64,000 bases of DNA from Phoronis australis (GCA_002633005.1 NMRA01000733.1:69338-133337), one strand, 5' to 3'; positions 1 through 41,185 are shown, counted from the stretch's first letter. A program made the numbers and translations. Notes: generated by a model not told the origin, from the letters alone.

Positions 1-1780
1 GGAAAGTTGATCGTTATCATGTGCAAATTGAACTGAAACGAATGCCTGATGAGAGAAAATACATATTCTGAGGTTCTGTGGAGACTTGCTCTGTTACACT
101 GGGAATTTCCGCAGAAAGGCTCACCCGATGAAATGCTCATACCCATGGGCATTTATTAGATATTAGTACTTCGGGTTTCAAGCGTTCAGACATTGGGACG
201 TTTATTTCGAAAATTGCAAGAGATGCAAATAGGTCCTGGGATTCTTCGTCAAGGTTTGAAGTAGTCCATGATGAACGGATCAAATTTAGTTGCGCATGGA
301 AGTCTTTTGAATGGACTTGGCAACCTCAAGGGTCTTAGTGTCAACTGAGCTGCGAAACGATATGCTGACATTGTAGAGGCTTACAAGCTCATTGACACAG
401 AAGTTGACGAAGTGCAAGCGTTGGGAACAAACATAGAAGATATCTGGGTAGAATGGTTCCAAGACGAGCAAATCATTGGATCCGATATACAAATTCCTCG
501 GCAGTCTAGACAACAGAAGGATAGGACTAACGTATGAGTAACCACTGGGGATTAAAATTTTAGAGAAAAGTTTTCAATTTTTTGCATAGTACACTTTAGG
601 TCTCGCGACGGACCAGGCCAGCTTGATTTGTGTAGATGTTGAGTTTCAGTGTACTTCTGGTCTCTCTACGAACTAGTCTTGTGATTTTTTTACCAAAGTG
701 TGCTTTGTAAAACTATTTATCTCAGCCAGAACTGTTTGGTCCCGCGACAGATCGACTATTTTTACGGATAATAAGCACAGGTCAGTGTACTCTTGGTCTC
801 GTGACGAACCAGGTCAGCTTTTTGTGTACTCTCAGTGTACATCTGGTCCCTCTGCAAACTAGTCCAGTGTATGTTTTCACCACTGTACACAGGATGTTTT
901 GGTTTCGTGAAACTGTTTTCAGATGATTTGTTTCCTGATAGATTTGACGTTTTTCAATTGTTGTCAACGTGATTCAGCTTAATAAAGTGATACCTAATTA
1001 TTTATTGTCGCTTTTAATAATAGACTGTGAGTTGAGAGCACCATCGTTTGCCAGTTTTTCTCGTAACGAGACAGAACACATGTTTATTTCCGGACTAACA
1101 GTACTGGCGTGCGTTCAGTTTACGCTAGGACCTACGCTAGGACCTAGCTAAAATCTAGTCAAAGTCACGTGTTCTCGTTTGAAATACACGGCAATATCTC
1201 ACGTAATTTCGCGAAGTCTTGCTTTTTAGCGAGGTCCTAGCGTTACTGAACGGGAGGCAGGTCTTCGTTCTTAAACAACTTGAGGCTGCTGTTACGCGAT
1301 CATCTGATGTTCAAGTTTTTACGCCCCGTCGGTGCTTATTAATTATGCTCTTGAATATTTGGAAATTGTCTAAACCCCTGTATACACACCACACTTTTTC
1401 GTATACGACTTTTCGTATGCTAAAAAAGGTGTGTATAAGCAGATGTTCCAACAAAAATTTTTGCTGGTGGCGTGACTCATACCCAGATGTGCACAATATG
1501 GTTTCACGAAACTTATGTGCCAAGTTCATGTGACGAAATCGAGAACGGTTTTTAATTATCTTAAGAAAAACTCCAAAGACATGTTAAGTGACAGAAACTT
1601 ATCAGGATGCATGGAAATTTCACTACTTTGGCTACAAAAACAAAAAAATATCTTACGCGGGAGGGGAAACCCCCGGCCCTCCCGACCTCCCCCCGCTCGG
1701 CGCTACGCGCCTAGGATTCGACCTTGGCGGGAATCCTAAACCCTCCCTTGCTGAAAACGTGGATCCGCCACTGACTGTGG
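1..1780. other. Intergenic, no recognisable gene
   Basis: I see no supported gene here. Positions 590-870 contain a diverged tandem motif (variants of AGTGTACTTCTGGTCTC followed by ACGAACTAGTC), probably an old satellite of about 60-180 bp period. Positions 1650-1780 are GC-rich and end in a GGATCCGCCACTG motif. A similar GGATCCGCCCCTG stands near 35850, so this is probably an interspersed repeat end. Short open frames in the region match no family I recognise. Confidence 0.5.
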
Positions 1781-1996
1781 TCCAGCAATAGAACTGGACA
1801 CAATGTAACATGGCCCAGCAAGAGAACGGGACACAATGTAATTTGGTCCAGCAAGAGAACGGGACACAATGTAATTTGGTCCAGCAATAGAACGGGACAC
1901 AATGTAATTTGGTCCAGCAAGAGAACGGCACACAATGTAATTTGGTCCAGCAAGAGAACGGGACACAATGTAATTTGGTCCAGCAAGAGAACGTTC
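1779..1996. repeat. 33-bp minisatellite
   Basis: About six and a half tandem copies of a 33-bp unit containing GGTCCAGCAAGAGAACGGG, with a few substitutions (AGAACTGG, AGAACGGC). Because 33 is a multiple of three, several frames stay open across the array. These are artefacts of the repeat, not genes. Confidence 0.9.
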
Positions 1997-2039
1997 TCTC
2001 GTAAACTCCAAATTTCAAATCAGGCATGCGTAAATGAGT

Positions 2040-2831
2040 GATTACACATGCTCATACGGAAACATGAAGTTTAGTCGGAGAATTACTTGATAAAATTGTT
2101 TACCTTGTTACATTTTTACGCGTTACTGAAGTTTCTTACATCGCTGGAAATGGAACAGCCCACTATTTCAAAGGTTTACTACTCCTAAGATTCACTATTC
2201 CGAAGATACACCACTTCGAAGATTCTCCACTACGAAGGTTCACTGCTTCGAAGATATCTAAACTTTCAGACTCAAGTGTAATTTTTATACTTTTACAAAA
2301 ATAAAATGACACTCCGGTTATTAGATGGTACTAAAACACTTTGTTTGGATTTCATGTAGACAGTGACCACAGTCTGGCGGGCCAGTACAACTAGAAACAG
2401 TGGTCACTGTGCATGCGAAATTGCCCGCATGTCTTAACACGGAAAAATGAGTACGCATTTGCATTTTAAAAAATAATATGAAGTAGGAATAAAGTTAATG
2501 AATTATCAACCACGATACATTCATCAAATCCATGTCAAGATCGCATCGCACTGAGCACGACTGAAAAGTTTAGGGCTGCGCCTCAACCTCACTTAAAGTG
2601 TAAATTGCAAGGTCTCAACCAATCGGAACAACAATATGCTCTAAATTCATGTTTATAATTATTATTGCTATATTCTTAATATTAACTGAATTGTACGTCG
2701 CTATAAAAACTTATTTACATATTTGTTGCCGTGGCGTTGTAACGCCATTGTTGTAACGGAAAATAGAAACGGCGCCATTTTCCTTCGTTACACATCTGTG
2801 ACGTGGTGTTGGGGAACACAAAGAAAACAAT
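2040..2831. other. Intergenic with small repeats
   Basis: Positions 2165-2262 contain four to five diverged copies of a roughly 19-bp motif like CACTTCGAAGATTC. An 11-bp perfect inverted repeat (ACAGTGACCAC at 2360-2370 and its complement at 2400-2410) forms a hairpin with a 29-base loop. A TATAAAA motif occurs at about 2702, upstream of the acidic reading frame at 2832. Nothing else is recognised. Confidence 0.5.
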
Positions 2832-2945
2832 ATGGATCCCAGTGAGTACAGCAGCGTAGATGAAGAATATTTTGAAAGATACAGGGAGGGTCAGGTGGAG
2901 TTTTCAGACGATTCTGACGTTTCGGATGTGGAGGAGGAGGCGACA
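2832..2945 (+). CDS. Acidic reading frame cut by an assembly gap (unrecognised)
   Basis: An ATG at 2832 opens a 38-codon frame that runs into the single N at 2946. The peptide begins MDPSEYSSVDEEYFERY and ends in an acidic stretch (FSDDSDVSDVEEEAT). Acidic Ser/Asp/Glu-rich N-termini of this kind are common in transposase-derived proteins and in nuclear proteins, but this is compositional and not diagnostic. A TATAAAA lies about 130 bases upstream. After the N the sequence becomes a poly-C-bearing hairpin repeat and the frame is lost, so this is a first-exon fragment, a transposon relic, or a chance frame. Confidence 0.25.
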
Positions 2946-2965
2946 NGGTCGCCGAAAGGCCTGGC

Positions 2966-3116
2966 CCCATGGGCAAAGCAGCAATGACTAGTGTGAGCTG
3001 TAGCCCCCCCCCCCAGCCCACTATGGTGCGCGCCACCCATGTTCATGGGAAGCGCAGCACTGAAATAAAAGGGGACTACAGGCCCCCACTGAGTCCCCTA
3101 TGGTGCGCCGCCCATA
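2966..3116. repeat. Two copies of a ~72-bp hairpin repeat
   Basis: Two adjacent units, about 2966-3041 and 3044-3116, each start with CATGGG plus an A/G-rich version of GCGCAGCACTGA and end with ATGGTGCGCCGCCCAT or a variant. Start and end are near-complementary, so each unit folds into a hairpin with a C-rich loop. A third copy is at 44745-44816 inside the BAG3 intron. They probably represent a very short foldback/MITE family. Confidence 0.55.
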
Positions 3117-5537
3117 TAGTGACTGGATTCAGGCCCCAGATTGTCCTCATTGCATGCATGAGAATGAGTCGTGGGCAGACAATCAGAGTAGTGAACTATC
3201 TGAGTTCTGGTTTTGGATTTTTCGAAGCCGGGTAGCGAACCTGATCGGAGTCATATAGTGAGCCTCAGGAGTAATGGAGCTTCGACATGGAAACTTGGAA
3301 AACTTTTCCACCAAGTTTATTCATATGCTCGTATGACGTCTGCGGGGTTGTGCACCATGGACACTGATTGACAAGACTGAGGAAACTTTCTTCATTCCCC
3401 ACGTTTTGTCTCGCGTCCAGCTCATTTGGTCGATTTTGTTTCAACAATTCCATGCCTGAGACCAATCGTTTCTCGGCCAACTAGTAATAAAAATCATGAG
3501 CGAAAACTGATTAACATTTTTTTCCGAGTCTCCGGCAAAGTTAATAAACAACTGTGATTATCCCCCAGAGCCGGGTTCTTAGAAAGGTACCGTACATACG
3601 CACATCCTCCAAGAGTTCTCAAATTCTTTAAAATCATTCATGATTCCTATACAGTTCTCCGTGTTCTATTCGTAATTGTTTTTCTGTACTCAATACGACT
3701 CACGAGGACTCAGAAAATTCCAGCCACTTTCTTTCTCTGCCGATTCTGTCCGAAAATTCGACTCAGTATGACCGAACACCCCAAATTTTATCAAGTCATT
3801 CTATACTGATAAATTCCTTTAGTTTTCATTCATATATGCAGGAAGAGATAACCACTGATATATGGTATAACGGTACTCTATATTGGTTTGAAAGATAATA
3901 TGTATAGGGCTTAGTTTTGTTTACATGGCCTTTGAGGGTCTCTTAGCTATTGTGCAATTGTTCTTTTATGAACATGTATTAGCTGTAGATGTATCATAGC
4001 TAAACTAAATTAAATTATCTAAATCTACCTACCAACCCTTTGTAGTTACCTCTGAATGGACAATCCCCCCTGCCCGCCCCCCCGTGCTAGTGCCCTTGCC
4101 TTTAGCCGAATTTTACAAATCATGCGTGAGATGGCAGTTGAGGCAGGAAGTACAACGCCATCTAGAGGCAGGTTGTACAAACTTGAATCTGTTCTTGGAG
4201 TGCAATTCTTTTGTAAGTGTTCAGTTTAGCGACTTTTTGAATGGTAAAGGCATTCAATAACGTATGTGCTCCAACCCAAGAAAATGTATACAATTCGAAA
4301 GCTTCTAACTGTCGTAGCCCAATCTTCTGACGTCAGACGACTGTTATTTTTTCGTCTCATAATCAACCATTTCGACTCTCGATACTCATTCAGAATAAGT
4401 TCAATATTGCATGTTGTTGATTACTGGTTTTTACTGTTTTTTGCTCTGTTCATTCACACCTCTCACCGGTATGCTTAAAGGGCTCTCGCTCAGTAACAAT
4501 GCTGGTGAACTGAGGGCTTTTCCCAAGAGACTGTTGTCAGATGTCATGGTCATGACTTCGGCAGATAGTTTCCCTCAGTGTTTCGCTGATGACTCGATTT
4601 TGTTTCTATAAGAGGTTTGCAACAAACGATTCATGAACTGCCACGTATTTTCTGTATGCGTTTTAGTTGATTTGATATCTGCAAATCCTTGTTTCAAAAT
4701 TGTACCCACTTCTAAATCTGACTTGTATAGCGGCAAATGTTCAAGATATTCCAGAAAGTTTTGAGAGGAGAAAACAACAGAGACTCCACGCCCACGGTAG
4801 GTCTGATATTGATGTCGTAGACCAAGTAAATTTCTGCGCCTGAGTTGCAGTATACCACTCAAATCTGAATGTATGCCTTAAGTTTATCAAGTTAAAAAGT
4901 CTTCGAAGTTGAAAAATACAGATTTCCTCAAGTCAATTTCATTTTTATGTTTTTTGTCATTTTAACTCTTTCCTGAAACAGACATTATAACAAACAAAAT
5001 CTTGTAAAAATGATATCTACTTTAGTTAGGAAAGTCGCATTTGTTAGACCTGGTCTCTATAAAATCTCAAATATCAGATTTCGGTAAAAGTGGAGTAAAC
5101 GATTCACTCATCAAAGTGGGTGCCAAGAACCAGTTTTCCCTGAGTAACGGCAATGTTTCAATGATAGAGTGCTTCTCGGCGTTCACTTGGTCTACAAGGC
5201 TGGACCATGTAGTCAGACCAAGTTAACCGGTCTGGTGACTCACTTGGTCTATAACATGGATATAGATATGTACATCATGACCTATGGAATCACCTAGGAA
5301 ATGAATGAAAATGTTCAGAGAGTGGCTAGTAACATTGGCACTCGTCGGATATTCTGGTTCCTCATTTAGAGTACTTATCAGTTTCATTCGTTGAATAATT
5401 GACGTGGGTCTCAAAATTAGGGACTGCTGTATCTCGCCAGTGGCTTAAGATGGTTCTTTTGTAGAAGTCCATAGTAAGATATCAAAAACAAATGAATCTT
5501 AGTAAATAGTATTTATGGCGAAGGATGTCATGGACTA
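3117..5537. other. Upstream region of the phosphofructokinase gene
   Basis: No coding exon is recognised. A short frame at 4124-4211 ends at a good splice donor (TTTT^GTAAGT) and could belong to a 5' non-coding leader exon of the downstream gene. Its frame does not join productively to the first PFK coding exon, and nothing else supports it. An open frame on the minus strand at 4575-4862 resembles no family I know. The rest is AT-rich with no clear repeats. Confidence 0.4.
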
Positions 5538-34126
<28,589 letters not shown>

Positions 34127-34725
34127 CACTTTAACTATACTGTACCAAAGAACAGATGTCTTTGTTTCTAGCACTAGAAGACTTGGCGTGGTTCATCGTT
34201 GTCCCCCTTTGGAGGTGTTTCTCAACCTTGGAAATGATTGTTTTGCTCTATCAGCTGGACTTGGAATCGTTCTGCATTTATTTCAGACGTGATTTGTTGT
34301 GAACAATTCTTAATAGTCATCAGTGAATGTCAGTTTGTTCAAATAGGTTTGTGTTAAGTTTTGTTGTGAACAAGGATTAATAGTCATCAGTGAAATAGGT
34401 TTATGTTTTGTTGGAGGATACGTCTTTTTTAAGGACAGTCTCACAATATAAAGCTAAAATGCATTTATTAATTATTTATTTTGCAGTCTTCTTAAGGTTT
34501 GTGGTTAGATTCTCAAAGTTTTGGTTTTAACTTATTGGTTTCTTTGAATTTTAAGTCAACGCCCATTGACTTTTGTGCCAAACTACATAGTATGTTAGTG
34601 TCACCACTGTCTTCTATGGGGCATGTGTGTGTGTCATGTCTGGTGAATTAGCAGTGCTGAGGAGTGTTGTTTCATTATTTAAGTGTTTTAGTTTGAATAA
34701 AAGTCTGGTGAGTCTAATTCCATTC
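34127..34725 (+). other. PFK 3' untranslated region with AATAAA
   Basis: The first canonical polyadenylation signal after the stop is AATAAA at 34696-34701, giving a 3' UTR of about 590 bases. A segment around 34300-34400 (AGTCATCAGTGAA with GTTTTGTTGTGAACAA) is tandemly duplicated. Confidence 0.6.
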
Positions 34726-34873
34726 ACTGCGTTTAAATTTACTGGTACAATTCTATCCTCCCAATTAATCTGTTAGCAGCTAAGTAAGGACTGTGTCATA
34801 CATTTTAACAAGTTGTAGTAAATCATTACCTCGTTTTCCCATTGAGCTCAACTTGTTCGATTGTATAGCCCAA

Positions 34874-35084
34874 TATGCGCGCACCCAGGGGGGGTCCGCC
34901 TCACAGAAACAAAAGGTCTTAGAAAACGAGACAAAAGTCCACTAAAAAGGCACAGACGCACAGTTCACAGACCTGAAGGTGGTACCCTGTTTTAATGTTT
35001 TTAATCCTCCCGCTTGTTTGTTAACAAAAGGTCGACTTTGTCAGAGATTCGAGCCCCTCATATTTAAGGCTGGGTGGGCACATG
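34874..35084 (+). mobile_element. MITE, copy B
   Basis: Opposite orientation to the element at 24382-24642. It begins ATGCGCGCACCCAGGGGGGG and ends GGCTGGGTGGGCACATG. The internal GGTCCGCCTCA, AAAGTCCACTAA and GTTAACAAAAGGTC segments agree with copy A. A third fragment of the right end lies at about 35745-35800. Confidence 0.6.
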
Positions 35085-36144
35085 CCCAGCAAGAAGTTGG
35101 GGGGATGACCCCTGTAGCCAGTTTCTTACACGAATGATTAACTCTGGCATTTATGGTTGGAGGGCCAGCTCTCTTTTGTTCGATAATTGCTCTAATCTCT
35201 GATAAGATTCTATCTAACCTAACTGGGCTGTGCTGTTAAAAATAAAAGTTAAGTTATAACATATTTGAACACAAACTAATTGCATTTCTGAATTACTGAT
35301 CATGTTTAATTTTAAATCACCAAAAAAGCCCAACTGCAACCAGTCTATTCTTTACAAACGTACTGGGTTTGACTTAGCCAGCCAGCCAGCTATCGTTTAG
35401 TATACAGCTTTGCGCCAAGGCTAGGTTTGACTGTGTTCACACGTGTTAGTAATAAGTCTGGTAGATATAATTGGCTTTCTAAGCAACACAAATTATGGCC
35501 GGTCGGACACATTTCTGAAAAAAAAAACTTCAACGCAACGGTTAATTCTCACTGGAAGAGACATACTTGGCTGGTACTAAACGACACATTTCTGGGGACT
35601 TAGAAAAATTTTAACACAACGTTTCAGAAAGCGACTGGCAAATAAACCAGTGGTCGGACCATTTGGCCGCAGTTCGGGACTGTGAATGAACAAACCCCGT
35701 TAACCGGTTTATCTTTCTTAGTAATAATTAAGGTCTACAGACCTAAAAATTCGAGACCCCTGAACCTACATTTTAGGCTGGGCGCGCGCATGTGGCGAAA
35801 TTCTGGTTGTTCCCGGCCTGTGCCATCTGGCCCCCCTAACTCAAAATCCTGGATCCGCCCCTGACGACGTACATATTTCTTGGTACTTAGAAATTTTTGC
35901 AGATACGCAAGGACGCGGATCTGTAGGGGGGACGTACTCCGACCCCGCCTGCGCAGACTGACAGGCGCACTGCGCGGAGGCCGACTCCTACCGCGTTTCA
36001 GTGCTCGCCTTTATTGCATCATAAGTTTTCAGTGCTCTTTGAGAAAGCGACACAAATTGGCGGTAAAAATCGACACATTTCTTTTGACTCGGGGAAAAGT
36101 GTCAACGCAATGTTTCTGAAAGCAACACAAATGGCCAAGTTAAC
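35085..36144. other. Repeat-rich intergenic segment
   Basis: No gene is seen. ACACATTTCT...GACTTAGAAAAATTTTAACACAACG-type motifs recur near 35500, 35580, 35870 and 36070. These may be subterminal repeats of the large element to the right. Positions 35745-35800 hold a partial MITE end, and 35930-36000 is a GC-rich stretch. Confidence 0.4.
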
Positions 36145-36544
36145 TTGGTCGGCTTACACGGTCGGACCTCGCAGACCAAGTAGATACCTCCGACCGAGTT
36201 GCAAGGTACCGTTGATACCTGAATGCCGTTTGCCATAGTGTTATAATATGAACGGTTCCACCAAATACGCTTTTTTGAAATGAGATTTCATTTTTATGAG
36301 CATGTGGCGCCAAAATAACTCTGGCCGACAAAAATCTTTATTTTAACCTTTTGAACAGGAAATAGAGTACCCGTATATAAGCAACTGCAAGTGTCATCGG
36401 TCAGCCAGGCGGGATGGGAGCACCCAATATAACACACAACGCCACCTATCGAACATTTAGATTTCACATCTTACCTTAATATTTTCTTCAAGTTCTGCTT
36501 TTCACAAGAGAGATATCAACCAACTTTTGCGGCTCAATACACTG

Positions 36545-38345
36545 TAGTTTTACTTGCAGGTTTACTTGGTCCGGTCTGTCAACGGCCGGACCGAGTGCGC
36601 TGTGACGTGATCAAACTAGCAGAAACAAAAGATATTTCACTTTTTTGTCCAAAGAACGCTTCTTTTGTTAAAAGTTTCGATATCTAGAATCGTTTTTGGT
36701 GCTTTTCACTTTTCAAAAACTATTACGTTTTTTGTGTCTCTCACTTGGCTTGACACCACGCTGAGAAGCCGCGACTACCCCCTAATTCATTGGCAACGGT
36801 CTAACGATGTCATTTTGAAAATTCTCAGTAACAAAACTTTCGTCTATATTGTGAGTACTGATTGTTGACATCTTTCTGTTGAGTCCATAGAATACAATCC
36901 GAAGCTATTAGCGTCTCAAAACATTCTTCTAAGTTTTACTAGGGCTGGAGTGGCTATACCTGACTTGTCGAGACAATACTTAACGCCAATGAAAAGAAAT
37001 TAATTTCATTTGACGTGTACCCAACAACTCTAACAAAACCATTACCTCTTCTACGTGTCTCTAGGAAGTTATCAGCCAATTTTTACGGCTTAATACACTG
37101 TAGTTTTGCTTGCAGGTTTATTTGGACCGGTCTGTCAACGGCCGACCGAGTGCCGGCACTAATTAAGACGTCAACTTACCGAATCTGAATATTTCAAAGG
37201 TTCTTTCAAATTTTCTTTAAAGATCGTTTCTCGTGTTCACATTTTTGACGTGTACAGTTGTTTTTCGTGCTTTTCACGGTTCAAAAACAATTACAATTTC
37301 TTGTATCGTTTTTTAACTAACTTTTACTTCCCTTTGGGCTGGCTACGTATATGGTCCATGCAGCACGTACACTTAACGCCAATGAAAAGTAATTTATTTC
37401 TGTCGTTTGACATGCACCCAGCAACTCCAACAAAGCCACCCCTTTTACATGTCTTTAGAAAGTTATCAAAAGTTTTCTGCGACTCAATACACTTTAGTAT
37501 TCCTTGCAGGTTTACTTGGTCCGATCTCGTCACAGGCCGGACCGAGTGCGCTGTGACGTCATCAATCTCCCGGGTTGGCGACCAGGAAGTCTGGACGATA
37601 TACTTGACGCCATTGAAAAGAAATTAATTTCATTGACATGTACCCAGCATCTCCAACAAAAGCTTTAACTCTTCTACGTGCCTCTAGAAAGTTATCAACC
37701 AACTTTTACGGCTTAATACACTGTAGTTTTGCTTGCAGGTTTACTTGGTCCGGTCTGTCGACAGCCGGACCGAGTGTGCTGTGATGTGCTCAAACTAGCA
37801 GAATCACTAGACATTTCGCTTTTTGTCCAAAGAACACTTCTTTTGTTTAAATTTTCGATATCTAGAATCGTTTCTTTGTGCTATTCACTGTTCAAAAACA
37901 ATTACCTTTCTTGTACTCGTTCACTTTGTGCTGCCGTCGGTGCCAACTCTCAGACAACGGTCTATCGACGTACGTTTAACAAATTCACAAAGTCAAATTT
38001 TTCGTCTATATTTATGATTGATCGTTGACAACTTCAAGGCGAATCCTAGGATACAGTCATACCCTACTTGCGTCGCACTAAAGCATGAAGTTTCTTTTTT
38101 TAAATTGCACTTAGTCTGTCTACAAAAGGTCCGGACACAATACATGTACTTAACGCCAATGGAAAGTTCATTTATTTCGTTTGACATGTACCCAGGAGCT
38201 CCAACAAAGCCATTACCCCTTCTACGTGTCTCTACAAACTTATTAACCATTTTTATGACTCAATACAGTGTACTTTCCTTGCAGGTTTACTTGGTCCGGT
38301 CTCGTCGCTTGCCGGACCGTGCGCTGTGACGTCATCAAACTCGAC
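36545..38345 (+). repeat. Forward array of hairpin/CRE repeat
   Basis: Five units, with cores near 36560, 37115, 37510, 37740 and 38285. The core reads GCAGGTTTACTTGGTCCGG, a 10-15-base loop, CCGGACCGAGTGCGCTGTGA, then CGTCATCAAAC. GGTCCGG and CCGGACC form a 7-bp stem. Between cores are conserved spacers (ATATCTAGAATCGTTT, TTCAAAAAC.ATTAC, TTAACGCCAATGAAAAG, CTTCTACGTGTCTCTA). Spacing varies from about 230 to 550 bp because some units lack the middle part. Confidence 0.8.
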
Positions 38346-38774
38346 GAATCGGAATATTTCGTTAGTTATTTCACTTTTCCTTCAAACAGCGCTTTTTCTA
38401 GTCGCATTGTCCATGTCTAAAATAGTTGATCATGCTGTTTACTGAACAAAAACCATTACGTTTTTTTGTATCGTTCACTTGGCTTGACACCGCGAGTATC
38501 AGTTGGCACCGCCTTGACCACTCCTAAGACAACGGTTTTCCGACGAACGTTTTGAAAATTTTCAGTGGCAAATTTTTCGTCTATAATTGTAATTACTGAT
38601 AGTTGACAAGTTCATGCTGATTCCACATAATCCCACTCTATTTGTAGTTCAGACTAAATCTTTAAATTCGTTTAAGTTTTACTTTGGCTGACCGTGAGGT
38701 CCACTGACGACAAAATTGATGTCCATGAAAAGTAATTAATTTAATTTGTACTCAGCAGGTCCAAAAAAACCTTC

Positions 38775-40900
38775 AGGTTTACCTGGTCCCGCGGTCTTGT
38801 CACCTGCCAGGAAACTACAGTGTATTAAGCCGTAAAATTGGTTAAAACCTTTGGGGAGACACGTAGATGATGTGCTTTTTGTAGCTACTGGGTACAAATC
38901 AAATGAATTCCTTTTCATTGCCTGCAATTATCTCGTTTCGACAGCTATAGGCTCCTAGTAAACAACATCCGAGATTGATGATGACGTCACAGCGCACTCG
39001 GTCCGGACACCGGTTGACACTGAGACCGGACCAAGTAAACCTGCAAGGAAAACTACAAAATTGGTTGTTAACTTTCTAGAGACACGTAGAAGAGGCTACC
39101 GTTGTCTGAGTTCACTGGTCACCGTGACGGCGGCGCAATGACTCGTGGTTTCAAGCCAACTAAGTGAACAACTGAGAAATTGTAATTATTTTTGAACCGT
39201 GACTGAAGAGCACAAAAAACGACTGTAGACTCCAAAAATGTGAACAGGAAAAGCGATCTTTGAGGAAAACTTGAAAGAACTTATTACATATTCAGATTCC
39301 GCGAGTTTTATCACGTCTGAACGCACTTGGTCCGGCCGTTGACAGACCAGACCAATTAAGTAAACCTGCAAGCAAAACTAAAGTGTACGTATTGGGCAGT
39401 GAAAATTGGTTGAAAACTTTCTAGAGACAGGCATGTAGAAGAGTTAAAGGTTTTGTTCGCGAAGATGGGTACATTTCAAATGAAATTAATTACTTTTCAT
39501 TGGTGTCAAGAAGCCTATATCGTCCGAACCTCTTGCATGTTAGCCAACCTGCGAGTTTGATGACGTCGCAGCCCACTCGGTCGGGCCTGGGACGAGACCT
39601 GACCAAGTAAACCTACAAGCAAAACTGAAGTTTATTGAGCTTTAAAAATAGTTGCTAACTTTCTAGAGACACATATAAGAGGTAATCGTTTCTTTCGGAT
39701 CTGCTGGGTAAATGTCAAATGAAACTGAATACTTTTCCTTGGCGTCGGGACTTCCCGGATTGGTAGCCAACCCGGGATTTTGATGACGTCACAGCCCACT
39801 CGGTCCGGCCTGGGACGAGACCAGACCAAGTAAACCTACAAGCAAAACTAAAGTGTATTGAGCTTTAAAATTAGCTGTTAACTTTCTAGAGACACGTATA
39901 GGAGGTAATCGTTTCTTTCGGATTTGTTGGATAAATGTCAAATGAAATTGAATACTTTTCTTTGGCGTCCGGACTTCCTGGTAGCCAACCCGGGAGTTTG
40001 ATGACGTCACAGCGCACTCGGTCCGGCCGTTGAAGAGACCGGACCAAGTAAACCTGCAAGCAAAATTTCAATTCATTAAGCCGTATAAATTGGCTGATAA
40101 CTTTCTAGACACGCAGACGAGGTAATGGTTGCTGGGTAGTACACGTCAAATGAAATGAATTTCTTTTCATTGGCGTTAAGTATTGTCTCGACCGCCTCAG
40201 TGGTAGCCAGCCCAAGTAAAACTCAGTTAGAAAGAAATTTTATGTTTTGAAACGCTAGTAACTTGGAATTGTATTCTATGGAATCAGTAGGAAGTTGCCA
40301 ACAATAAGTAATTACAAATATAGACGAAAATTTTGTCACTGAGAACTTTTCAAAACACTGAGACCGTTGCCAATGAATCCGGGGTAGATCATGCTCAACA
40401 CTTGTGGTATCAAGGTACTAGGTGAGAGACACAAAAACGTAATAGTTTTTAACAGAGAAAAGCACGAAAAACGATTCTAGATATTGGGAATTTAAACAAA
40501 AGACGCGTAATTCTTATGTGTTATCATTCTGCTGGTCCGTCCGGCACAGACCAGACCAATTAAGTAAACCTGCAAGCAAACCTAAATTGTATTGAGCAGT
40601 GAAAATCGGTTGATAACTTTCTAGAAACACGTAGAAGAGTCAAAGATTTTGTTGGAGATGCTTGGACTTTTCATTGGCGTCAAGTATGTCGTCCAGACTT
40701 CTGCGCCCAGCAGTTTCAGATGACAGCCCACTCGGTCCGGCCTGTGATGAGACCGGACCAAGTAAACCTGCAAAAGGAATACTGAAGTGTATTGAGTCGC
40801 AGAAAACTTTTGATAACTTTCTAGAGACACGTTGAAGGGGTAATGGCTTTGTTGGAGCTGCTGGGTACATGTCAAACGAAATAAATTACTTTTCATTGGC
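38775..40900 (-). repeat. Reverse array of hairpin/CRE repeat
   Basis: The same units in opposite orientation, with cores near 39000, 39335, 39580, 39800, 40020, 40550 and 40740, reading GATGACGTCACAGCGCACTC then GGTCCGGCC...GGACCAAGTAAACCTGCA. The switch of orientation falls at about 38760-38950, where one weak unit sits (38775-38830). Confidence 0.8.
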
Positions 40901-40904
40901 GTTA

Positions 40905-41185
40905 TAACCCAGTAAACATGCAGGTACTGGGCCAATACTGGCCCTGAAATGTCTTCTGTATTGGCCCAATGATGTAGGCCAGTACTGGCCCAATAACATT
41001 CTGCACACCTTCCCCGTATTGGCCCCGATACAAGATTGCGGTATCGAGCCAGTAAAGGACCAGTACAACGCCATTACTGGGCCAGTACACCAATAACCGG
41101 TTTCGGCCTTGTAAAGGGCCAGTATTGACAGACTGTGTTGGCCCAGTACAGGGCCATTGACGGGCTCCTATTAAGCCAGTACACT
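40905..41185. repeat. Dense TACTGGCCCAGTA palindromic repeat
   Basis: About a dozen overlapping versions of ACTGGGCCAGTA, GGCCAGTACTGGCC and TATTGGCCC in under 300 bp. Most are on a self-complementary theme, so either strand could form many small hairpins. It lies inside the long-inverted-repeat element. Confidence 0.75.

Noticed and set aside
1653-2027. Overlapping minus-strand frames with repeated SCWTKLHCVPF or LAGPNYIV peptides
   Set aside because: They are the 33-bp minisatellite read in three frames.
4491-4611. Peptide containing FADDSILFL, resembling a reverse-transcriptase catalytic box
   Set aside because: Only these few residues fit; the flanking 35 residues show no RT motifs and the frame is short, so I take it as chance.
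36014-38329. Several frames of 60-125 codons in the hairpin/CRE arrays
   Set aside because: The same peptides recur with each repeat unit in changing frames, showing they are repeat shadows.
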